A stretch of DNA of 10,621 nt, taken from NCBI GenBank assembly GCA_031273185.1, contig JAISSG010000105.1, positions 1 through 10,621 of the forward strand, in the 5' to 3' direction. The notes below the pieces were generated by a model. That model saw only the letters and a program-made list of their open reading frames with translations, was not told where the DNA came from and did not search any database. This stretch comes from Treponema sp. (GTDB lineage: Bacteria; Spirochaetota; Spirochaetia; Treponematales; Breznakiellaceae). Positions 5,842-10,621 of the stretch are shown here, in pieces. Within the stretch, counting starts at the first letter, position 1; every line of letters starts with the position of its first letter. The translations under genes and the position numbers were made by a program.

Positions 5842-6023
5842 AGAGCAAAGAGCAGAGAGCAAAGAGCAGAGAGCAAAGAGCAGAGAGCAAAGAGCAAAAA
5901 GCAAAGAGCAAAGAGCAGAGAGCAAAGAGCAAAGAGCAAAGAGCAGAGAGCAAAGAGGAAAAAGGAAAGAGGAAAGAGCAGAGAAGAATGAGGAATGAAG
6001 AAGGAAGAAGGAAGAAGGAATGA
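5842..6023. repeat. Heptanucleotide array 3 (26 units)
   Basis: Twenty-six uninterrupted 7-bp units run from 5842 to 6023. Most are agagcaa or agagcag, often alternating, and they degenerate toward agaggaa, tgaggaa and ggaagaa at the high-coordinate end. No unit gains or loses a base, so the period of 7 is kept even where the sequence has drifted. The minus strand is open in the frame of the lipoprotein across the array, but this is a by-product of composition. Confidence 0.9.
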
Positions 6024-6113
6024 GAAATGGGCTCGTTGTTGTCCGAACTATTGGGGTGAACTCGGAAGCTCATCGACCCCCCACTCTCTGACCCCCGGCC
6101 TCTGAATCCCACT

Positions 6114-6176
6114 CCTAATTCCTAATTCCTAATTGCTCATTGCTCATTGCTCATTGCTCATTGCTCTTTGCTCATT
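6114..6176. repeat. Heptanucleotide array 4 (9 units)
   Basis: Three cctaatt units are followed by four gctcatt, one gctcttt and one gctcatt, all in perfect 7-bp register. The array ends 5 bp from the stop codon of the NAGPA-type gene, so on that transcript it forms the start of the 3' untranslated region. A switch of unit sequence inside one array with no break of phase is notable. Confidence 0.85.
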
Positions 6177-6181
6177 CCCTT

Positions 6182-7066
6182 TTACCTAACACCAAAACAT
6201 CCCGCAACGGCGCGTTCCCTGCCCGGAATGCCGCCGTGTACAGGTCTGTTGACCACCCTGACCTTGCCGTCCGGGAAGCGCAGGGCAAGGGCGCTTGAGC
6301 CGCCGCCGTCAAAGTTGATCCCATCGCTTGCGCCTAACGAACACAGCAGGACGGCGGTTTCCGCCTCGGTGCTGCCGACACTGCCGGGCCGCCGACCGTC
6401 AATCACCAACAGGTACAGGTACTTGCCGTCGGCTGCAATTCCTGCGGCGCTGCGGGGGTGGCGGGCGTTCAGGTTTTGTATCCTTGAAACGGGTTCGCCG
6501 CTTTCGAGTATGCGGCGGAAGCCGCCCACGGCATGGGTGATATTTTCGCCAAGGCTGGACTGGGCGGTAACAGCCGCGCTGCCATCAGCGTAAAAGACCA
6601 GCGCGTCAAATTCGGGATGCGGCGGCGAGACGGTCACGCCATCGGCAATGACCACGCCGACGTTTGTCCTCGGCTCCCTTTCCCTGTCCGACATCGGCTC
6701 AAAGGGCAGGGCGTTGATACCGGCGACGAGGTTGTTGTCCCGAACAAAACTGCTGACCGTGGTACTGAGCGTTTCGCCTTGTCCGCCCCCGCCGCCCGCA
6801 ACCACGATCCGCAGTCCGTCGCTGGAAAGGTCGATTCGCAGGGCGTGGAATTCAATGCGGGGACGGGCTGTCGTTCCCGTGCAGTAGGCAACGCCGCCGG
6901 TCTGGGTGAGCGGCTGCCATCGGGTCTGCACCGTTTCCGGCGAGGCCGCAGAAACCGGCTGCACCAAATCCCCGCTCGGGGACAGCGTTGCACAGGAGAG
7001 AAGAAGTGGAAATACAAAAACTAAAAGGAATTTGGATATCGATATAGACTCGTCAATAATCCGCAC
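6182..7066 (-). CDS. Phosphodiester glycosidase (NAGPA/DUF2233) family lipoprotein
   Basis: The 294-aa product begins with a signal sequence and lipobox (PLLLSC, Cys25), so it should be a membrane-anchored lipoprotein. The NAGPA-type domain fills about residues 70-294. Visible signatures are NALPFEP (about 118-124), RHPRSAAGI (about 202-210), [15 protein letters not shown] (about 219-233), the hallmark [13 protein letters not shown] (about 248-260) and a terminal [21 protein letters not shown]. The founding member removes GlcNAc from phosphodiester-linked mannose; bacterial homologues such as YngK and spore-coat or exopolysaccharide proteins probably cleave glycan phosphodiesters, so a cell-envelope glycan role is inferred. 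The start is GTG at 7066, 14 nt inside the end of rpsU, with AAAAGG just upstream; no in-frame ATG lies before the signal peptide. Domain assignment is secure, substrate unknown. Confidence 0.88.
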   Translation of the reverse strand: MRIIDESISISKFLLVFVFPLLLSCATLSPSGDLVQPVSAASPETVQTRWQPLTQTGGVAYCTGTTARPRIEFHALRIDLSSDGLRIVVAGGGGGQGETLSTTVSSFVRDNNLVAGINALPFEPMSDREREPRTNVGVVIADGVTVSPPHPEFDALVFYADGSAAVTAQSSLGENITHAVGGFRRILESGEPVSRIQNLNARHPRSAAGIAADGKYLYLLVIDGRRPGSVGSTEAETAVLLCSLGASDGINFDGGGSSALALRFPDGKVRVVNRPVHGGIPGRERAVAGCFGVR

Positions 7067-7256
7067 GGCCTTTTCGGCTCTTTTTCATCAGCTTGCGGGC
7101 AATCGCCTTTTTCTTCCGGTTCAGGATGGTTGAGGGCTTCTCGTAATACTCCCGCTTTTTGAACTCACGAATAATGCCCTCTTTCTCCACCATGCGCTTG
7201 AAGCGCTTGATGGCTTTCTCAAGCAGTTCGCTGTCATCAATAACAATATGCGCCAA
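7053..7256 (-). CDS. rpsU: 30S ribosomal protein S21
   Basis: The 67-residue product is a complete S21: [20 protein letters not shown] at the front, then the EGI(I)[13 protein letters not shown] block and the basic tail [17 protein letters not shown]21 joins the 30S platform near the anti-Shine-Dalgarno end of 16S rRNA. The start is TTG, the only initiation codon that leaves the conserved AHIVID next to it. It is preceded by the 11-nt AAAGGAGGTGA (7263-7273), fully complementary to the 16S rRNA 3' tail, ending 6 nt before the start. The gene sits 84 bp after the M23 peptidase, and its last 14 nt overlap the next gene. The leader also contains a GC-rich hairpin at 7292-7319. Confidence 0.96.
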   Translation of the reverse strand: MAHIVIDDSELLEKAIKRFKRMVEKEGIIREFKKREYYEKPSTILNRKKKAIARKLMKKSRKGRADY

Positions 7257-7262
7257 AAAATC

Positions 7263-7273
7263 TCACCTCCTTT
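7263..7273 (-). promoter_or_regulatory. Extended perfect Shine-Dalgarno of rpsU
   Basis: AAAGGAGGTGA is complementary along all 11 bases to the conserved 3' end of bacterial 16S rRNA. It decides the TTG start at 7256 and is the longest ribosome site in the window; the other clear ones are 6-7 nt. Confidence 0.9.
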
Positions 7274-7291
7274 CCTTCGGGGGTTAGTGTA

Positions 7292-7319
7292 CGGGGCTGC
7301 CAGACTTTAACTCAGCCCG
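7292..7319 (-). promoter_or_regulatory. Hairpin in the M23-rpsU spacer
   Basis: On the minus strand CGGGCTG and CAGCCCCG pair as a 6-bp GC-rich stem (7294-7299 with 7313-7318), extendable over a one-base bulge, with a 13-nt loop. No uridine run follows, so it could be a weak attenuator, a processing site or a leader element of rpsU. Confidence 0.35.
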
Positions 7320-7340
7320 CTGTTTGGGAAAAAACTCCCA

Positions 7341-8291
7341 TTACTGACCTATTTTACTTAATATCGCATCTTTGTCAATAATCGGTCGGGCGATAAAGGC
7401 ATCCGGATCGGCGTTTTCGCCAAAAACCCGAATTTCCCAGTGGAGGTGGGGGCCGGTCGCCAGGCCGGTCGCGCCGCTGTTTCCCAGAAGCGTTCCGGCG
7501 GCGACAAGCGCGCCCTCGGCAACGGCTATGGTATTGAGGTGATAATAGAGGGAATAAACGCCGGGCAGATGCTCAATAATGACGGAATTGCCGGTGACGA
7601 TCCTGTTTCTGGCGAGAACCACCCTTCCGGGCCCGCAGGCGCTGACCGCCGTTCCGGTCGGTACGCCGTAATCCACACCGGCGTGGATCGAAACATCGGT
7701 GCCGCCGTTTGAGTACCGGTACACCCGGCGGCTGCCGAACTGGCTGGTGCGGCGGGTTGACTGTACTGGCGGGCTGAACCTGCCAAAGCCGTGCGCCTCG
7801 TTGCCGGTTCGGTTGAGTATTGCCCACAACTGCTCGGATTCGGCGGTTCGTTGCGGGCTGGGATCGGTGCGTATGCCGGTCAGCGTCGGGTTGAGGTCTA
7901 TCCCCTCCGACTCGAACTCCCGTCCGGCAATGTCCAGCGATATTTCGCCGATGATCCCCGCCACCCCTTCCACGACGATCATCGCCTGACCTGTATGTGC
8001 CGTGGACGGGATCGCCAGCACCGCCGCCAGAAACCCTGGCTTGCCGCCCTCGGCGGATACGGGAAAAAACGCCGCCTTTGCCAGCCTGCGTCCCTCGGAC
8101 ACCAGCACCGCCGCCCGCGCCCCGCTGCCGCTCCCTGCGCCGATGCTAACGTGTTCCCCAGGCCGGGGATTTTCCGGCATGACGGCGTAACGCTCCGGCG
8201 GGGATTGCGCCCACGCCGCCACACCGAACAACAGAAAGACTACGGCAGGCAGCTTCCGCAACCGGCGCAGGAACGCACCGCCAACGATCAC
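7341..8291 (-). CDS. M23-family (LytM/lysostaphin-type) metallopeptidase, exported
   Basis: From the GTG at 8291 the product has 316 residues. An N-terminal basic stretch (RRLRK) and hydrophobic segment ending AAWA (about 25-28) form a signal peptide with likely cleavage before QSPPERY. Residues about 30-130 resemble a beta-rich targeting region. The catalytic M23 domain spans about 180-300: HAGVDYG supplies His203 and Asp207, SLYYHL supplies His251, and GPHLHWEI supplies His282 and His284. The zinc site is therefore complete, and the enzyme should cut peptidoglycan cross-bridges in the periplasm. The GTG overlaps the recJ stop as GTGA, with AAGGA 7 nt upstream inside recJ. The frame is open a further 51 codons into recJ, but that extension is recJ sequence in another frame and would bury the signal peptide. 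Confidence 0.9.
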   Translation of the reverse strand: MIVGGAFLRRLRKLPAVVFLLFGVAAWAQSPPERYAVMPENPRPGEHVSIGAGSGSGARAAVLVSEGRRLAKAAFFPVSAEGGKPGFLAAVLAIPSTAHTGQAMIVVEGVAGIIGEISLDIAGREFESEGIDLNPTLTGIRTDPSPQRTAESEQLWAILNRTGNEAHGFGRFSPPVQSTRRTSQFGSRRVYRYSNGGTDVSIHAGVDYGVPTGTAVSACGPGRVVLARNRIVTGNSVIIEHLPGVYSLYYHLNTIAVAEGALVAAGTLLGNSGATGLATGPHLHWEIRVFGENADPDAFIARPIIDKDAILSKIGQ

Positions 8292-10471
8292 TCGCTTTTC
8301 CTTAGATCGCTTATCATCATCTGCGGGGTGGCTATGCCCTTGTACCAGTCGCGGGAGATGGTAAACACCACGTCCACCAGATCGCCCTTGCCGAATTCCT
8401 TGTTCACGACACGGACGGCGGCATCCCAGTACAGCGCCGGCCATTTGTGCTTGCCACCGGCAAGGGTCATCCGCAGGTGCTTCGATTCATTTTTGCCAAT
8501 AAAATTAATATCTTCGACAACAAGTTTTTTTGCCATAAAATTAAGCGGCTCGTTTTCCTTGCCGTAGGGGGCGAAACGATCCACCAGTTTCAGGATGTCG
8601 GGGTTAAGGTACTCAAGCGGAAGTTCCGCGTCTATGCTGATACTCTGCCCGTCCTGCGCCTCGTCGAATTCCAGCGAATACGCCAGCGTTTTCAGGCGTT
8701 CGGTAAAGGCCTCCCAGTTTTCCTTTTTCAGGCTGAAGCCGCCGGCAAATGCGTGCCCGCCGGAATCGATGAACAGATCGCCGAACCGCTCCAGCAGGCT
8801 GCCGATGTTGTAGCCCCGCGCCGACCGAATGGAGCCGGTGTACACGTCGGGGGCAAACGACACCGCAATCGAGGGAACATTGAACCGCCGCGCAATGCGC
8901 TGGGCGATAAGTCCGGTAACGCCCTTGTTGATGTCCTCGCCGTAGGCGAGCGCGATTTTTTCGTCATGATCGGCAAGCGACCGGTACGCCATCGGCTCGG
9001 CCTTGCTCCAGATTTCTTCCTCAAGCGTTTTCCGCTGCCGGTTCAGGGCTACCAGTTCACCGGCAAGTTTTTCCCTCGCCACTGGGTCTTTTTCAAAGAG
9101 CAGCGCCGCCGCTATTTCCGGGCTGCCCATCCTGCGCCCCGCATTGATCGCCGGACAGACCTTCCATGAAATATCCTTCACATCAAAGTGGCTGCCGGAA
9201 AGTTCCAGCTTGTCCAGCAGTTCCGCAATTCCCGGCCGTGGCCGCACCCGCCTGCCCGAATCGCCGTTGGGTGTTATCGAGCGAAGCCCGTTGCGGACGA
9301 TGATCCTGTTTTCGTCCAGCAGCGGCATGATGTCGCCGACCGTTCCCAGCGCCGCAAGCTGCATCTCGTAGTCCTCGTCCACGCTGGCAGCGCCGCCGGT
9401 TCGTTCCCGCTTCTGCGCGAACGAGCGGAACAGGCTGACGAAAACATCCAGTTCGCCGATTTCCCGGTCGGCGTATTTGGCGATGGTTGACAGTTCCTTG
9501 ATGCGGACGAGGCTCTTGCCGGCAACCGACGGAATCTCCTTGCCGATTTCCGCCGAAACATCCAGCATCTCGATTTCGACTCCAGTGCCAAACAGCTTTG
9601 CCAGCACCCGTTTTTGCAGGGGCGCATCCCAGACAAGAATCTGCTGCCCTTCGAGAAAGGCCGGCAGCCTCGTGTCGCCGATGGAAATCATCCCCGGCAT
9701 GATCGTCTCGCTGAGGGTTGCCGTTACGACAAGGTTACGCATCTTTGCCGCCTCGACAACCCACGAGTCGTTTGCCGGACGGGTGTTCAGCAGGCACATC
9801 GGCTGCCCGTACAGCTCGCTTTTCTGGGCAAAGCGCAGGGCGGACACCAGCTTAAAGGCGACACCGCAGCCGGACAAATCCTTAAACGGATAGGGCTGTT
9901 TTTGCGGCGAATCCTTTGCGGGGTCTTGCAGCTTTGGGTCGAGGATCACCAGCGCTTCGGGCAGTTCCTCCTGCGGCTCGTGGTGATCGGTGACGATAAC
10001 GTCAACGGAAAGCTCGCCCGCCCGCCGAATCTCGGCAAAGTGGGAAATGCCGCAGTCCGCGGTGATGATGAGGGTGCTGTAGTCGGCGGCAAATTCCTCG
10101 ACCGCCTCCATCGAGAGGCCGTAGGGATCGTCGCCCCGGGGGATGCGCCACCGTATATCCATGCCCAGACCGGTCAGGTACTCGACCAGCAGTGCCGTGC
10201 CGGTTATGCCGTCCACGTCGCTGTCGCCGAAGACCAGCACCCGCTCGCCCTCGTCCTTTGCGGCGAGGATGCGCTCAACCGCGTCCTCCATGCCCGGCAG
10301 ATCGAAGGGGTTTCGCAGGAACCGCAGGTCATCCTCAAGGAAAAACTGTATCGAATCGCCGGTGGTTATCCCCCGGCGGGCAAAAATCGAGGCGGCAAGC
10401 AAATCGCAGCCGTATTTCGCGCTTATATCCTTGACCTGCTCAGGGGAGACGGCCTTTTTTTCCCAGTTCAT
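8288..10471 (-). CDS. recJ: Single-stranded-DNA-specific exonuclease RecJ
   Basis: The 727-residue product is a DHH-superfamily 5'-3' ssDNA exonuclease acting in recombination and mismatch/base-excision repair. Motif I is FGDSDVDGITG (about 81-91, with DSDVDG instead of the usual DYDADG). Motif II is ITADCGIS (136-143), motif III VTDHHEP (160-166), and motif IV ALGTVGDIMPL (374-384). The DHHA1 domain has NKGVTGLIAQRIA (515-527) and the GGH motif SGGHAFAGGFS (570-580). An OB-fold region closes the protein (about 610-727). Most RecJs pass from motif III to IV in about 60-80 residues; here an extra block of about 145 residues (roughly 221-365) intervenes. The ATG at 10471 has no strong ribosome site. 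The stop overlaps the M23 start as GTGA. Confidence 0.95.
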   Translation of the reverse strand: MNWEKKAVSPEQVKDISAKYGCDLLAASIFARRGITTGDSIQFFLEDDLRFLRNPFDLPGMEDAVERILAAKDEGERVLVFGDSDVDGITGTALLVEYLTGLGMDIRWRIPRGDDPYGLSMEAVEEFAADYSTLIITADCGISHFAEIRRAGELSVDVIVTDHHEPQEELPEALVILDPKLQDPAKDSPQKQPYPFKDLSGCGVAFKLVSALRFAQKSELYGQPMCLLNTRPANDSWVVEAAKMRNLVVTATLSETIMPGMISIGDTRLPAFLEGQQILVWDAPLQKRVLAKLFGTGVEIEMLDVSAEIGKEIPSVAGKSLVRIKELSTIAKYADREIGELDVFVSLFRSFAQKRERTGGAASVDEDYEMQLAALGTVGDIMPLLDENRIIVRNGLRSITPNGDSGRRVRPRPGIAELLDKLELSGSHFDVKDISWKVCPAINAGRRMGSPEIAAALLFEKDPVAREKLAGELVALNRQRKTLEEEIWSKAEPMAYRSLADHDEKIALAYGEDINKGVTGLIAQRIARRFNVPSIAVSFAPDVYTGSIRSARGYNIGSLLERFGDLFIDSGGHAFAGGFSLKKENWEAFTERLKTLAYSLEFDEAQDGQSISIDAELPLEYLNPDILKLVDRFAPYGKENEPLNFMAKKLVVEDINFIGKNESKHLRMTLAGGKHKWPALYWDAAVRVVNKEFGKGDLVDVVFTISRDWYKGIATPQMMISDLRKSE

Positions 10472-10507
10472 GCTGTTTCAAGGTAGCCGAATTCGGGGGG
10501 ATAGGCA

Positions 10508-10521
10508 AGAGAAAAGAGAAA
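10508..10521. repeat. Short heptanucleotide array 5 (recJ leader)
   Basis: Two exact agagaaa units with partial copies on both sides lie about 37 bp upstream of the recJ start. Alone this would be unremarkable, but the period matches the four longer arrays in the window. Confidence 0.35.
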
Positions 10522-10570
10522 AGCCACCGCGCAGCGATCGCTACGAACCATCCTGGAGGTAACTTGTGCA

Positions 10571-10621
10571 ATGCATTATTGTAAAATGAGAGTTCCGTAC
10601 AACAGTTATAGCCCGCTACTC
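10571..10621 (+). CDS. Possible start of a divergent gene (cut by window edge)
   Basis: On the plus strand a GGAGG at 10555-10559 precedes an ATG at 10571 by 11 nt, and the frame is open to the edge (MHYCKMRVPYNSYSPLL). Seventeen codons are too few to judge, and the spacing is longer than ideal. It would be the only plus-strand gene in the window. Confidence 0.15.
   Translation, partial: MHYCKMRVPYNSYSPLL

Larger units (their letters stand above)
5672..6181. other. 510-bp non-coding stretch with repeats and promoter
   Basis: Between the small lipoprotein and the NAGPA-type gene I see a roughly 130-nt leader (5672-5798), a palindrome and promoter (5799-5833), array 3 (5842-6023), a spacer (6024-6113) and array 4 (6114-6176). 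The spacer shows no gene or RNA I can recognise. Array 3 reads agagcaa and array 4 reads ttgctca/ttgctct on the same strand, so the two are partly complementary. No uridine-tailed terminator was found for the upstream operon. Confidence 0.7.

Noticed and set aside
5672..6112. 200-aa version of the small lipoprotein that reads through array 3
   Set aside because: The extra part is translated heptamer repeat and leader. The internal ATG has a strong Shine-Dalgarno followed by signal peptide and lipobox, and the promoter candidate lies within the extension.
5842..6176. CRISPR array
   Set aside because: Units are 7 bp with no spacers and no cas genes nearby; these are simple tandem repeats.
8292..8444. 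N-terminal extension of the M23 peptidase into recJ
   Set aside because: The extension is recJ sequence in another frame, and it would place 51 residues before a clear signal peptide. The GTG at 8291 has AAGGA upstream and a GTGA overlap.
8447..10486. Long plus-strand frames of up to 290 codons opposite recJ
   Set aside because: They are antisense to a gene with complete RecJ motifs, show low-complexity Arg/Pro/Gly-rich composition typical of GC-rich shadow frames, and have no recognisable domains.
10533..10542. Palindrome agcgatcgct containing the HIP1 octamer GCGATCGC
   Set aside because: Only one copy was noticed, and nothing else in the window suggests a cyanobacterium; a chance palindrome is enough.

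Overview
The window looks like a piece of a spirochaete chromosome, most likely a Treponema-type host-associated (gut) lineage of fairly high GC. The evidence is protein style: a 67-residue S21, a single-chain PurL, spirochaete-type relaxed lipoboxes, and a protein with two formylglycine-generating-enzyme-like (FGE/SUMF1) domains of the kind Treponema uses as variable lectins. The genus is an inference. Every convincing gene lies on the minus strand; the many long plus-strand frames are GC-driven shadows.

Layout, right to left as transcribed. (i) recJ (10471-8288), an M23 peptidase (8291-7341, start overlapping the recJ stop), rpsU (7256-7053) and a phosphodiester-glycosidase/NAGPA-type lipoprotein (7066-6182, start overlapping the end of rpsU) form one tight co-directional cluster. 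(ii) A 510-bp non-coding stretch (5672-6181) carries two heptanucleotide repeat arrays and a promoter whose -10 box sits in the loop of a palindrome. (iii) That promoter would read a 53-aa lipoprotein (5671-5510) and a five-TPR protein (5491-4442), 18 bp apart. (iv) A 38-aa ORF (4376-4260) overlaps the start of a 675-aa double FGE-domain protein (4267-2240). (v) Next come an IS3-family transposase remnant (2078-1848) and the 5' 588 codons of purL (1765 to the left edge).

The most exciting signal is in the double FGE protein. The two modules are recent duplicates, and each ends in a 134-bp block (3054-3187 and 2241-2374). Between these blocks 26 bases differ, but only one difference is at a third codon position; 17 of the 18 differing codons read NNC in both copies. 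In the 30 codons just upstream the same modules differ at 15 bases, 9 of them third positions. This is the footprint of adenine-specific mutagenesis by a diversity-generating retroelement (DGR) acting on AAC-type template codons. It implies two variable regions in one gene, one internal, and a reverse transcriptase plus template outside this window. The FGE catalytic cysteines are absent, so the protein is best read as a ligand-binding C-type-lectin-fold protein.

Secondary signals: five intergenic tandem arrays that share a 7-bp period but not a sequence; a near-consensus promoter inside the IS3 remnant pointing at purL; a solo IS3-type end on the other side of the FGE gene; a roughly 145-residue insertion in RecJ; and an rpsU with a TTG start behind an 11-nt perfect Shine-Dalgarno sequence.
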